Positions 25,335 to 38,055 of a stretch of DNA of 64,000 nt are shown here, piece by piece; the first letter of the stretch is position 1; each line of letters starts with the position of its first letter. The translations under genes and the position numbers were made by a program. Below the pieces are notes generated by a model that ran no database searches, was not told the DNA's origin, and saw only the letters and a program-made list of their open reading frames with translations. This DNA is from an uncultured Bacilli bacterium (GTDB taxonomy: Bacteria; Bacillota_I; Bacilli_A; RF39; UBA660). The stretch spans positions 1-64,000 of the forward strand of contig CAKOOV010000004.1 in assembly GCA_934098435.1 (NCBI GenBank), given 5' to 3'.

Positions 25335-26003
25335 TTAGAATTGGGCTTTAACTTCAGCACCATTTGATCCAACTGCTGTTACAGTACCTGTGAATGCACC
25401 ACTATCAGTTTGGGCACTATTTAAGTTAGTAATAAATACCATGAAATAGCACGCTGTAGAAGTACCTCCACCTGCTACACTAGCTGTTGTACAAATACCT
25501 TTATTAACTCCTTTAATTGAAGTTACGCTGGTAACACTAATATTAGAAGCCATTTTAACAGCATCAAGATTTGGTGTCTTTGCTCCAGATAAAGCAGTTA
25601 GACTTATGTCATATATAACTGATGTATTACTATTATTTTTTACAGTAACTGAATATACTTGGCATACAGTATTTCCATTTTTATCAGTACATGATTGTGC
25701 TGCATTCCATGCAGTGTTTACTGCATTAGAAGCTGTATTCCAACCTTTAGCACCCTTGGTAAGAGTTTCCACTGTTTTATCTATTGGTACTAAGTTACCA
25801 CTAGCATTACTTTCCTTTTTTACTGTTAGTGTAGGTGCTGCACCTCCACCAGCAGTACCTTTAACGGTAGATGTATCAGTGGCTGTTGCACTATAATAAG
25901 CGTATGCTGAACCTGCTACGGCTACAATTAGAACTGCTACACCTACTATGGCGTATATTAGTCCACTCTTATTAGTATTATTTTTTTGTCCTTCTTCAAA
26001 CAT
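25335..26003 (-). CDS. SipW-dependent secreted protein, TasA/camelysin-like (5)
   Basis: 222 aa. The signal segment (LIYAIVGVAVLIVAVAGSAYAYYSATA) is followed by a Gly/Ala-rich stretch and the family pattern NLVPIDK then CTDKNGNTVCQVYSVTVKN. Two further Cys near the C-terminus (GICTTASVAGGGTSTACYF) suggest a second disulfide. It is the first gene of the substrate 5-4 unit and has its own promoter directly after the ATPase operon. Confidence 0.75.
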   Translation of the reverse strand: MFEEGQKNNTNKSGLIYAIVGVAVLIVAVAGSAYAYYSATATDTSTVKGTAGGGAAPTLTVKKESNASGNLVPIDKTVETLTKGAKGWNTASNAVNTAWNAAQSCTDKNGNTVCQVYSVTVKNNSNTSVIYDISLTALSGAKTPNLDAVKMASNISVTSVTSIKGVNKGICTTASVAGGGTSTACYFMVFITNLNSAQTDSGAFTGTVTAVGSNGAEVKAQF

Positions 26004-26035
26004 TATATTTTACCTCCTATCATTAATACAATATA

Positions 26036-26064
26036 AGTATAACAAATCAAAAATTATTTTTCAA
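26036..26064 (-). promoter_or_regulatory. Promoter of secreted proteins 5 and 4
   Basis: Minus-strand TTGAAA (26064-26059), 17-bp spacer, TATACT (26041-26036), in the 63-bp gap after the ATPase operon. No terminator is visible in this gap, so read-through from the ATPase operon is possible. Confidence 0.6.
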
Positions 26065-26066
26065 TA

Positions 26067-26933
26067 CTAATTATCACTTTTTATATAATCTTTGCCATTT
26101 ATATTAACTAGATTGTCTTCATTAATACCTGGTAGATTTAAGTTAGAAATATTTTCTATATTACTTTTAGTTTCTTGTATTTTAGTACTTGTTTCTTTTT
26201 TTGAAGTATTATCTTCTTTATCAATATTATTTTTTAATGTAATAAAATTTTTGTTATCAATAAATATTTTTGTTTTATCTACTTTTTTAGGATCATAAGA
26301 ATTAGTTATCCAAAATTCATATAATATTTTAAGAATTGGTACTACCATGGCTTCATCTTCTATTTTTGATATTTTATCTTCTTCTATTTTGATATTGTTT
26401 TCTAGTATAAAGATATCATCTAGAATTGAATGTTGTTTATCTATTAATGCATCTTGACTTATTAGTGTATTATATGTTTTTGGATATGTATTTTGGTTAA
26501 TTAGTTTTAATAATTTAGTTCTTTTAGTAACTAAATTATTATAATCACTTTCTTTTTCAAATAGTAAATATAAAATATCTCTTATACTATGATCTTCTTT
26601 CTTGATATCTTCATATAAGATATTACGATACTTACCCATGGTATCACTATTGAAATTAGATAATAGTGTATCTTCAAGTAATATATTATCTACTTCATAT
26701 TCATCTTTTGTTTCATTTAATTCTTCTAATTTTCCTTTGAAACTATCTATTCTTTTTCTTATGTTAAGATATTTTCCTTTTAGAGTTAGATATCTGCATA
26801 CATTGTTATATCTTTCTTTATATTCAAGTAAGTCATCATTATTAATATTATTATCTTCAAAGTACTCGATAATTTTTTCTAATCTTACTTTTTCTTCTTC
26901 GATAGTGGCGGTAATATAATCAAACTTATCCAT
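26067..26933 (-). CDS. Coiled-coil protein of the F1-like ATPase operon
   Basis: 288 aa, highly charged and almost wholly helical, with heptad-like stretches at about residues 1-90 and 165-200. There is no membrane segment and no signal. It overlaps the gamma-like gene by 8 nt as the last gene of the operon, so it is probably a dedicated part of the ATPase machine (peripheral stalk or adaptor). I do not recognise a family. Confidence 0.65.
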   Translation of the reverse strand: MDKFDYITATIEEEKVRLEKIIEYFEDNNINNDDLLEYKERYNNVCRYLTLKGKYLNIRKRIDSFKGKLEELNETKDEYEVDNILLEDTLLSNFNSDTMGKYRNILYEDIKKEDHSIRDILYLLFEKESDYNNLVTKRTKLLKLINQNTYPKTYNTLISQDALIDKQHSILDDIFILENNIKIEEDKISKIEDEAMVVPILKILYEFWITNSYDPKKVDKTKIFIDNKNFITLKNNIDKEDNTSKKETSTKIQETKSNIENISNLNLPGINEDNLVNINGKDYIKSDN

Positions 26934-27711
26934 CTTCTTCCTCCCTACCTGCTAATTTTTTGTAATTTTCTACTGTTTTTCTAACTAGTTTATCTTTTTT
27001 TTCTTTTCTTTCTATATTAGCTCTTTCTATTTCTATTTCTTCTATTTTATCTAGGGCTTCACTAGTGATTTGATTTCTAATAACATTTTCTGCTGCTCTA
27101 CTAATGCATTCGCACATCCTAAGCTGATATAATACATAAAATGATAATAAACTATGAAGCATACTAGTGATATCTGTTTCAATAACGAAGTCATGCTTAG
27201 TATCATATTCTCCATCAAATTCAACTGGAAATAAGGTTAGTTTTTTAAATACGAATGAAGTACTAGAATTATAATGATTATAGTATAGATTTATTTCACT
27301 ATATGTTCCATTATCAATAGCATCATTTACGGCTTTTTCTATTTTGTTAAATTCTTTATAAAATTTATCTTTTTCTATTTTTAGTATTGTTTTATCATCA
27401 TGGTATATTATTTTCTTTCCAATAATTATTTTGTAATCATTTTTATCTTGTTTTATTTGCCTAGCTACTTGGGAATTGAAATTACCACAGAAGCCATAAT
27501 CGTTGGCTATATATATGTTTAATTTGTCCATTTTTGAATCTGGAGTAATGACTTTTTTATCAAGAACTAAATTTTTATTATATACGATATTCTTTATTAT
27601 TTTTGTTATTTCTTCTCCAACGTTACGATAAGCTTCTGCTTCTCTTTTTGAAGCATCTACACGAAGTAAAGAGTGGAAATTCATGACTTTAACTACGTTT
27701 TTTATTCTCAT
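26926..27711 (-). CDS. F-type ATPase gamma-subunit-like protein
   Basis: About 261 aa. N- and C-terminal helices that would form the rotor coiled coil flank a Rossmann-like middle. Family marks are IANDYGFCGNFNSQVARQI (compare the D/N-GLCG-N motif of AtpG, about residue 71) and the C-terminal YQLRMCECISRAAENVIRN. Its place after alpha, beta and epsilon genes supports the call. The start is uncertain: ATG 27711 and 27714 are adjacent behind AAGGGTGG, and the frame overlaps the end of the upstream gene by about 25 nt. Confidence 0.75.
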   Translation of the reverse strand: MRIKNVVKVMNFHSLLRVDASKREAEAYRNVGEEITKIIKNIVYNKNLVLDKKVITPDSKMDKLNIYIANDYGFCGNFNSQVARQIKQDKNDYKIIIGKKIIYHDDKTILKIEKDKFYKEFNKIEKAVNDAIDNGTYSEINLYYNHYNSSTSFVFKKLTLFPVEFDGEYDTKHDFVIETDITSMLHSLLSFYVLYQLRMCECISRAAENVIRNQITSEALDKIEEIEIERANIERKEKKDKLVRKTVENYKKLAGREEEDG

Positions 27712-28216
27712 CATTACCACCCTTTCTTATATATTTATTAGCTATTACTACGGTTTTTAAATTGTTAAGAAGGTTATATGTTAAATATAGGAATAGGAAT
27801 ATCATAACAAATACAAGAAGTAATAACATCCACATATCCATATATTCATTTACGATATATTCATGTATTAGATATATTATTTTTATTCCTCCTAAAGCTA
27901 TTAAAGATAGAAGTGTATGAATGATAATTTTTTTATCTTTAATTAATAAGAAACTTAGTAAGTTTAAAAATAGTACTATTATAATTATATATATATCAAC
28001 ATCAATAAAGGATACCATTAAATAGACCATGAAAATGTAATTAATTATTGATGATGATACACTAATTATTTCTTTATTACTCATACCACCAAGTATGCCA
28101 TATAATTTAACTCTAGTTTTTTCTGGATCAAACTTTTTTATTAGTATTTTTAGAATAGCATATAAAGAAATGATAACAATTAAACCTACAAAAGCAAAAT
28201 AAAATACATTTTCCAT
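27689..28216 (-). CDS. Multi-pass membrane protein of the F1-like ATPase operon
   Basis: 175 aa with about five hydrophobic segments. It lies between the epsilon-like and gamma-like genes, where no ordinary ATP synthase operon has such a gene. It lacks the Arg-bearing helix (LR-LFGN-like motif) of the a subunit, so it does not look like a proton channel. It may be the membrane base against which the ring works. A new family as far as I can tell. Confidence 0.65.
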   Translation of the reverse strand: MENVFYFAFVGLIVIISLYAILKILIKKFDPEKTRVKLYGILGGMSNKEIISVSSSIINYIFMVYLMVSFIDVDIYIIIIVLFLNLLSFLLIKDKKIIIHTLLSLIALGGIKIIYLIHEYIVNEYMDMWMLLLLVFVMIFLFLYLTYNLLNNLKTVVIANKYIRKGGNDENKKRS

Positions 28217-28218
28217 AA

Positions 28219-31128
<2,910 letters not shown>

Positions 31129-31129
31129 A

Positions 31130-31888
31130 TTACGCATTCCCTTCATTCAAACTAAAATCATATATTTTATTACGATATAATATTTTAATACCTTTATAAA
31201 TACTATCTGATACTTTAGTTTTTATTCTTTTATCTATATAATCATAATTAATATTCTTATTAGGTACTAATACGGTGATTGTTGGATCATTTAGTTCTAT
31301 TAATCTATTTAGGTAATCAATAAAATCTTCCATATTGAAATTATTACTAGATAAGAATATTTCATATACTTTATGTTCTTCTTTAGTAAGAAACTTATTT
31401 AAATATTCTTCTCTTTCATCAGGTAACATTATTTCTATTTTATATATTTCTTCTGGTGTAAATTTATTTCTTAGATTAATACAAAAATCATACTTATTAT
31501 CACTCTTAATATTAGCTAAAAAGTCTTTAATTAAATCTTCATAATTAATAATAAATTTTTCTTCTATTTTCTTATTAATAGCAAAAATATTTTTATCAAG
31601 ATAATTAGTTTCGGTAAGCAAATCAATAATACTATTATCAAAATCATATGTAGGCTTACCTTCTCTAGTTTTATTTTCCTCTAACCCATTTTTCCTTTTT
31701 TCTAATTCTTCTTCTAATTCGGATAATTTTTTTTCTTTTTCATCTATTAGATAATCATATTGTTTTAATTTATCTACAAAATATGATTTTGATTTATCAT
31801 CTATTGTTTTAACTGTATTTTTAAGTATTAAACTCATAGCTAAAACAAGTAGGATAATAACGACAAAAGAGATAATAAATGTTTCCAT
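31130..31888 (-). CDS. Stator b/delta-like protein
   Basis: 252 aa. An N-terminal membrane segment (FIISFVVIILLVLAMSLIL) leads to a long charged coiled coil (residues 25-75), as in subunit b. The C-terminal part is globular and ends ITVLVPNKNINYDYIDKR...IYKGIKILYRNKIYDFSL, which recalls the C-terminal beta hairpin of the delta subunit. A b-delta fusion is therefore likely (inference), as no separate atpF or atpH is present. One base separates it from the c-like gene. Confidence 0.65.
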   Translation of the reverse strand: METFIISFVVIILLVLAMSLILKNTVKTIDDKSKSYFVDKLKQYDYLIDEKEKKLSELEEELEKRKNGLEENKTREGKPTYDFDNSIIDLLTETNYLDKNIFAINKKIEEKFIINYEDLIKDFLANIKSDNKYDFCINLRNKFTPEEIYKIEIMLPDEREEYLNKFLTKEEHKVYEIFLSSNNFNMEDFIDYLNRLIELNDPTITVLVPNKNINYDYIDKRIKTKVSDSIYKGIKILYRNKIYDFSLNEGNA

Positions 31889-31889
31889 A

Positions 31890-32889
<1,000 letters not shown>

Positions 32890-32915
32890 AAAGTTCCCAC
32901 TTTCCTACTATATCA

Positions 32916-32944
32916 AGTATATCATTTTACGTTTTATAAGTCAA
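32916..32944 (-). promoter_or_regulatory. Promoter of the F1-like ATPase operon
   Basis: Minus-strand TTGACT (32944-32939), 17-bp spacer, TATACT (32921-32916). It is the only clear promoter ahead of the nine tightly packed genes 32889 to 26067. Confidence 0.7.
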
Positions 32945-32971
32945 TTATTATTTAAATAAAGGCAAGAAAAA

Positions 32972-32991
32972 AAGTACATAATTATGTACTT
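32972..32991 (-). terminator. Intrinsic terminator (minus strand)
   Basis: AAGTACATAA/TTATGTACTT followed by a long T-run on the minus strand. It separates the membrane protein gene at 33010 from the ATPase operon promoter. Confidence 0.8.
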
Positions 32992-33009
32992 AACTATATT
33001 AAATAATAT

Positions 33010-34092
33010 TTATTTGATTATTTCTGGTTTTAATTTTATATATCTATTATTTTCTAAATAACGTAATCTAAAGTTAGAATCTTTATCTATATTATCAATA
33101 TTGTATATAAGTATATATTCTTCATAATCTTTGGTATTTAATATATTATTATAGTAACCATTACCTAGGTCTGTAAAGTAATAGTAGTATTTTAAACTAG
33201 GAATATATTCGTTATTTTTTCCTTCAAGTATAAAGTTATCAAGATTTAATTTATAATTATTATTTTTTCCTTTTAATGATATATCAATAATTAAATAACT
33301 ATTATTTTTACTAGTTTGTTTTCTTTCACTTATATAACTATCATTTACTTTTATATTGAAGTTTTTAGTACTTAGTGTATTACCTTCGGTTAATGTTTTA
33401 TTGATAACATATTTGTTGAAAGGGAATATGATAATAAGAATAAGAAGAATAATTCCAAATATTATATTAAGCATAAATTTATTTTCAATATAATAGTATT
33501 TTAATTCCCTACTTAGTTTATGGCCTCCTCTTTTAATACCATCACTTGATAAATCAATATTTACTTCTACTTCTTCATTATCTTTTGTATCTAGTTTTAA
33601 GTCTTTTAGGTCTTTAGAAAAATTAAATTTCTTTATATCAAAGCCTAATCCTCTTATAAGTAGAGGAATGCATAAAATGAATAATCCCCAATAATTAAAT
33701 CTACTAATATCACGTAATAATCTAATATTTCTACCTGACATAGTACTTGTTTCTAGTATTTTAATATTACTATATAAATATACAAATAATATACCTGATA
33801 TTATTGATACTAGAATAATAAGAATATATAATAGTCTTGGCTTTTTCTTAAAACGCATAAGGAAATATACTACTATTGATAATATTATAATAAGAATAAT
33901 ACTTATAATTATAAAGGAATTAATATAATTAGCCGCTATTACCTCTATATTACCATTATTAGCTATATATTCGCTAAAAAATTTAAGAATATTATTAGCC
34001 ATTACTGTTATATATACCATAAGACTAAATAATATTAAATGAATAAATCTAAAATGCTTAATTAAAAAAGCATAAGGTCTTCTTAGTATCAT
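33010..34092 (-). CDS. Membrane protein with DUF4352-like extracellular domain
   Basis: 360 aa from the ATG at 34092 (GAGGAGATAAAT upstream). Four hydrophobic segments occur in the first 165 residues, then a charged loop and a fifth segment (FMLNIIFGIILLILIIIFP, about residue 215). The last 120 residues look like an immunoglobulin-like, DUF4352-type domain (SYLIIDISLKGKNNNYKLNLDNFILEGKN) on the outside. The function is unknown. It is a monocistronic unit upstream of the ATPase operon. Confidence 0.65.
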   Translation of the reverse strand: MILRRPYAFLIKHFRFIHLILFSLMVYITVMANNILKFFSEYIANNGNIEVIAANYINSFIIISIILIIILSIVVYFLMRFKKKPRLLYILIILVSIISGILFVYLYSNIKILETSTMSGRNIRLLRDISRFNYWGLFILCIPLLIRGLGFDIKKFNFSKDLKDLKLDTKDNEEVEVNIDLSSDGIKRGGHKLSRELKYYYIENKFMLNIIFGIILLILIIIFPFNKYVINKTLTEGNTLSTKNFNIKVNDSYISERKQTSKNNSYLIIDISLKGKNNNYKLNLDNFILEGKNNEYIPSLKYYYYFTDLGNGYYNNILNTKDYEEYILIYNIDNIDKDSNFRLRYLENNRYIKLKPEIIK

Positions 34093-34156
34093 ATTTATCT
34101 CCTCTATTATAATTAAATTATACAATAAACAAATATATTTATCAAGTATAAATATT

Positions 34157-34216
34157 TAAATTAAAGACAAATAATTTTGGCTTTAATTTACCTCTTAAGA
34201 CTATAGGCTTAAGAGG
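34157..34216. repeat. Paired-hairpin intergenic element, copy 4
   Basis: The first stem TAAATTAAAG/CTTTAATTTA (34157-34190) has a 14-nt loop that starts AC and ends GG. The second stem CCTCTTAAG/CTTAAGAGG (34191-34216) has the loop ACTATAGG. It lies about 20 nt past the stop of the LysM gene. Confidence 0.7.
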
Positions 34217-34227
34217 ATAAAAAGAAA

Positions 34228-34244
34228 AAAGACACTTAGTCTTT
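34228..34244 (-). terminator. Intrinsic terminator of the LysM gene
   Basis: On the minus strand AAAGAC/GTCTTT with a 5-nt loop and a T-run. The stop codon of the LysM gene lies inside the hairpin. Confidence 0.65.
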
Positions 34245-34673
34245 ATAAACTATTAGTTGTCCCTCAGATAAGTATATATTATTATTTTCTCTTAATAATT
34301 TATCTATATTAGCATTTAATAATTTAGCTACTGATACTATAGTATCATCTTTCTTAGTAAAATAATATTTTACATCTTTTTTAGGTACTAAAATAGTATT
34401 ATTAGGATAAATATAATCATTTATATTAAGACCATTTAATAATGCTAATAGATTATAATCAGTATTATATCTTCTAGCTATATTATATAGGTTATCCCCT
34501 TTTTCAATTGTATAAACTTCAAAATATTCTTTAGTAGTAGGAACTATTATATTACTTCCTACACCAAAACTACTATTAGGATTTAATCTTCTTAATTCTT
34601 CTATTGTTGTACCATATCTATTTGCTAAAGACTCAATAGTATCGTTTAATTTTATTTGATAAATATCATACAT
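34236..34673 (-). CDS. Protein of three LysM repeats, no signal peptide
   Basis: 145 aa made up of three LysM-like units of about 45 residues: YQIKLNDTIESLANRYGTT.., YTIEKGDNLYNIARRYNTD.., and the weaker YFTKKDDTIVSVAKLLNAN... LysM binds N-acetylglucosamine in peptidoglycan or spore cortex. No N-terminal hydrophobic signal exists, as in some spore-coat or forespore-side LysM proteins, so it may act inside a mother cell; given Spo0A in the same window this is plausible but unproved. Confidence 0.85.
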   Translation of the reverse strand: MYDIYQIKLNDTIESLANRYGTTIEELRRLNPNSSFGVGSNIIVPTTKEYFEVYTIEKGDNLYNIARRYNTDYNLLALLNGLNINDYIYPNNTILVPKKDVKYYFTKKDDTIVSVAKLLNANIDKLLRENNNIYLSEGQLIVYKD

Positions 34674-34702
34674 ATTATTACCTCCATGATAATATATGTT
34701 AT

Positions 34703-35659
34703 TTATACCTGTTTGTGAACTAATTCTCCTTTAGGACATCTATTTCCCCAAGCATCTATTACTTGTTTATCTTTGATAACTTTTATTATTTCACAGTTAT
34801 TAGAACATCCACGACATTCAATACCTTTAGTTTCATATACAATATCTTCTATATCAAAAGAAAATTCTGACTCTTTACCTTTCTTAGATAATATCGCTAC
34901 TCCTAAGGCTCCCATTAAATGAGAATTTTCATCTACTATTATTTTACTTTTAGTTATATCTTCAAATGCTTTTATAACCCCAATATTTTTAGATACTCCT
35001 CCTTGAAATACTATTGGTGGTTTTATTTTTTTACCTTTACCAACATTATTTAAATAATTATTCACAATAGCATAGCATAGTCCCGCGATAATATCTTCTT
35101 TTTTATGACCAATTTGGGATTTATGTACTAAATCTGACTCTGCAAAAACAGTACAACGTGCCGCTATTTTAGTAGGATTTTTACTAGTTAAAGCAATTTT
35201 CCCAAACTCTTCTATAGGTATACCTAGCCTTTTTGCCTGACTAGAAAGAAATGAACCTGTACCTGCCGCACAAAGTGTATTCATAGCATAGTCACTAACA
35301 ATACCATTATCTAATAGTATTATCTTAGAATCTTGTCCTCCTATTTCAAAAATAGTATGTACATCTTTATAAATACTAGTTGTCCCAATTGCATGAGCGG
35401 TTATTTCATTTTTTATGGTATTAGCCCCTAATAAAGTCCCTATTAATTTTCTAGCAGACCCTGTTGTTCCTACTCCTACTACTTTGTATATACTTGTATC
35501 TGTTTTATTTTTTAATTCTTTAACTACTTTTTTACTAGCTATTATTGGATTTCCCTCTGTATATAAATAACTACTAGCAATAATATTATTATCTTCATCT
35601 ATTACTACTCCTTTAGTAGAAATACTACCTATATCTATTCCTAAATATGCTTTTTTCAT
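34703..35659 (-). CDS. 2-hydroxyacyl-CoA dehydratase activase-like ATPase
   Basis: 318 aa. The ASKHA-fold ATPase has phosphate 1 motif GIDIGSISTKGVVID (residues 5-19), GVGTTGSAR, and the 4Fe-4S cluster Cys in NTLCAAGTGSFLSSQ and AARCTVFAESDL. Activases of about 260 aa inject one electron into (R)-2-hydroxyacyl-CoA dehydratases at the cost of ATP. Here a C-terminal extension adds CRGCSNNCEI and GNRCPKG, an extra Cys set known from the large activase/DUF2229 proteins. No dehydratase gene lies nearby. Confidence 0.85.
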   Translation of the reverse strand: MKKAYLGIDIGSISTKGVVIDEDNNIIASSYLYTEGNPIIASKKVVKELKNKTDTSIYKVVGVGTTGSARKLIGTLLGANTIKNEITAHAIGTTSIYKDVHTIFEIGGQDSKIILLDNGIVSDYAMNTLCAAGTGSFLSSQAKRLGIPIEEFGKIALTSKNPTKIAARCTVFAESDLVHKSQIGHKKEDIIAGLCYAIVNNYLNNVGKGKKIKPPIVFQGGVSKNIGVIKAFEDITKSKIIVDENSHLMGALGVAILSKKGKESEFSFDIEDIVYETKGIECRGCSNNCEIIKVIKDKQVIDAWGNRCPKGELVHKQV

Positions 35660-35694
35660 TTTTCACCTCATCTTAATTATATGAGATAAAATTT

Positions 35695-35725
35695 AAAAAA
35701 GATGTCGAACTTAGACATCTTTTTT
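35695..35725 (-). terminator. Intrinsic terminator of the dCMP deaminase gene
   Basis: AAAAAAGATGTC/GACATCTTTTTT with a 7-nt loop, covering the end of the coding region. Confidence 0.8.
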
Positions 35726-36196
35726 CTTTTTTAAACATTTATATTTAACACCGCAGGCATCAAATAATCTTTTTGATGCTATAACACCATTGGTATTAGC
35801 ATACTTATCTTCTAAATAATAAACTTCTTTAATACCACTTTGAATTATTTCTTTAGCACATTCATTACATGGAAATAAATCAACATATATTTTAGCCCCT
35901 TCTAAATCTTTATTACTTCCACGATAATTTAAAATAGCATTTCTCTCAGCATGAACTACATATAAATATTTTGTTTCTAACTCATCGCCTTCACGATCCC
36001 AAGGAAAATATTTATCGTCATAGCCATTAGGGGTTCCATTATAGCCTACTGATAATATTCTGTTATCATTACTAACAATACATGCTCCTACTTGAGTATT
36101 GGGATCTTTACTTCTTTTAGCCGCTAATTGAGCTACTCCGATAAAAAATTCATCCCAAGTTAAATAATCTTTTCTTTGTTTATTTCTTTCTTCCAT
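35711..36196 (-). CDS. comEB: dCMP deaminase (ComEB-type)
   Basis: 161 aa. Zinc cytidine-deaminase motifs: VHAERNAIL (His ligand and catalytic Glu, about residues 93-98) and PCNECAKEI (two Cys ligands, about residues 121-124). TQVGACIVSNDNRILSVGYNG is characteristic of dCMP deaminases. It converts dCMP to dUMP for thymidylate synthesis. It follows the DUF1016 gene on the same strand with a 14-nt gap, and a terminator overlaps the stop. Confidence 0.9.
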   Translation of the reverse strand: MEERNKQRKDYLTWDEFFIGVAQLAAKRSKDPNTQVGACIVSNDNRILSVGYNGTPNGYDDKYFPWDREGDELETKYLYVVHAERNAILNYRGSNKDLEGAKIYVDLFPCNECAKEIIQSGIKEVYYLEDKYANTNGVIASKRLFDACGVKYKCLKKKKDV

Positions 36197-36210
36197 TTTT
36201 ATACCTCCAA

Positions 36211-37209
36211 TTACTTATCAACTTTTTCAAGAAGTGATTTCATTTCTTTTAATTTCATCTCCAATATTTTCTTGTCTATTAATTTTAATCTATACTCAGA
36301 AATCATAGTTTGTGACATATTTTTACTGAGTGAATATTCAACTACTTCTTTGTCTTTTGAACTACACAAAATAATGCCAACACTAGGATTTTCATAATCT
36401 TTTTTTACATTTCTGTCTAACGCTTCTAAATATAAATTCATTTTTCCTAAATACTCTGCCTTAAATTCTCCTAGTTTTAATTCAAATGCTACTAAACATG
36501 ATAATTCACGATTATAAAATAATAAATCAATAAAGAAATCATGATTGCCGATTTGCACTTTATATTCATCCCCGATATAAGTAAAATCATTTCCTATTTC
36601 TAGAATAAAATCTTTTAAATTTCTAATTATAGATTTTTTTAAATCCATTTCATTATATTCATTCGGTAAGTCTAAAAACTCTAAACTATATGTATCTAAC
36701 AATCTAGTATTTGGATAATCGTCTTCATCAACTGTTTTCTTAATCGTTGGTAATTGCTTACCTTCAGACAATATAAATCTTTCATAATAGGATGATGTTA
36801 TTTGACGATCCAATTCTCTTTTTGAATAATTATTTTTAATAGCTAGTTTTAAATAAAAATATCTTTCTTCTTTAGTCTTTGCACCACTTAAAATAAGCAA
36901 ATTATTAGTCCATGATAATTGCGTCACCAGTGGTGTCGCAATCTCGTCTTCTTTATATGTACTATAAAATTGTATCATCCGCTCGAGATTTCGTTTTGTA
37001 AAGCCTCTCAGTTGTGGATAGTTACTTTTCATAAATCCAGCGGCTTTTGCAACAATTTTATCACCATAACCACTATTTGATTTCAAATCGTACAAAAACT
37101 TTCCAATGTCTAAATATAATAAAACCATTTCTTCATTAACTTTTTTATATGCTCTACTTCTTCTATTTTCAATCATATTGACTATTTGATTAAAGTCAAT
37201 ATCTAACAC
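36211..37209 (-). CDS. DUF1016 / YhcG-type PD-(D/E)XK nuclease domain protein
   Basis: 332 aa from the GTG at 37209, which follows GGAGGTGATATAT; the upstream in-frame codons form that ribosome site. The N-terminal DUF1016 helical domain (MVLLYLDIGKFLYDLKSNSGYG, LRGFTKRNLERMIQFYSTY, TQLSWTNNLLIL) is followed by a nuclease-like core (KVQIGNHDFFIDLLFYNREL, LVAFELKLGEFKAEYLGKM), with D and ExK in place. The family is often found in defence and mobile regions, but here it stands alone beside comEB. The target is unknown. Confidence 0.88.
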   Translation of the reverse strand: MLDIDFNQIVNMIENRRSRAYKKVNEEMVLLYLDIGKFLYDLKSNSGYGDKIVAKAAGFMKSNYPQLRGFTKRNLERMIQFYSTYKEDEIATPLVTQLSWTNNLLILSGAKTKEERYFYLKLAIKNNYSKRELDRQITSSYYERFILSEGKQLPTIKKTVDEDDYPNTRLLDTYSLEFLDLPNEYNEMDLKKSIIRNLKDFILEIGNDFTYIGDEYKVQIGNHDFFIDLLFYNRELSCLVAFELKLGEFKAEYLGKMNLYLEALDRNVKKDYENPSVGIILCSSKDKEVVEYSLSKNMSQTMISEYRLKLIDKKILEMKLKEMKSLLEKVDK

Positions 37210-37359
37210 ATATATCACCTCCACAATGTAATTCTTTGTAAATTAATTATATCATTTTATAAATGATTTTACTAGTACTTACATTTATTTTACATCTTTT
37301 AAATCTTTATTATAGATTAATTTATAATTTATTGGTATAATATAAGAGGATGTGATAGA

Positions 37360-38055
37360 ATGAATAATAAAATATTAAACAAAATATTAATGATATTTAA
37401 AAGTATTTGGATAATATTTCTATTAATATTGTTTTCAACTATTTTCTTCTCTATATTTAATATTAATCCTAATAATATTAGTGATAAGATGTATGTAGTT
37501 TATCTTACAACATCAGAATTAGTATTAACACTTATATTTTTTATTATATATGGGAAGACTTTAGTAAATGACTTTAATGAATTTAAAAAAGATATTAATG
37601 GTAATTTGGAATTTGCTTTTAGATATTGGGTTGTTGGGTTTATGGTTATGGTTGTAAGTAATTTGTTTATTACTTTAGTACTTGGTAAAACTATTGCTGG
37701 TAATGAGGAGGCTGTTAGAAATTATATTAAAACCGCTCCTATATTAATGGCTATTAGTACTGTTATATTTGCCCCTATTAACGAGGAGTTGACTTTTAGG
37801 AAGAGTATTCGCGATGCTATTAGTAATAAATGGGCTTATGTTTTATTAAGCGGACTTATTTTTGGAGGTTTACATGTAATTGGTTATATTGAGTCTCCTA
37901 TTGATTTATTGTACTTAATACCATATTGTTCTTTAGGAATAGCATTTGCCTTGTTGTACTATAGAACTAATAATATATTTTCTTCAATATCTATGCATAT
38001 GATGCATAACTTGCTTTCAATCATTGTATATCTTTTAGGAGTAGCTCTTATATGA
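37360..38055 (+). CDS. CPBP family intramembrane metalloprotease
   Basis: 231 aa with six or so membrane segments. Abi/CPBP motif 1 is NEELTFRKSIRDA (paired Glu and Arg, about residues 141-153), and motif 2 is GGLHVIG (His, about residue 170). A third motif with HMMHN lies near the end. The family cleaves within membranes or processes peptides; the substrate is unknown. The start follows GAGGATGTGATAGA. It overlaps the phosphoesterase gene by 4 nt (ATGA). Confidence 0.88.
   Translation: MNNKILNKILMIFKSIWIIFLLILFSTIFFSIFNINPNNISDKMYVVYLTTSELVLTLIFFIIYGKTLVNDFNEFKKDINGNLEFAFRYWVVGFMVMVVSNLFITLVLGKTIAGNEEAVRNYIKTAPILMAISTVIFAPINEELTFRKSIRDAISNKWAYVLLSGLIFGGLHVIGYIESPIDLLYLIPYCSLGIAFALLYYRTNNIFSSISMHMMHNLLSIIVYLLGVALI

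Noticed and set aside
35703..35709. TGTCGAA resembling a 0A box
   Set aside because: It is part of the terminator hairpin of the dCMP deaminase gene, not of a promoter region.
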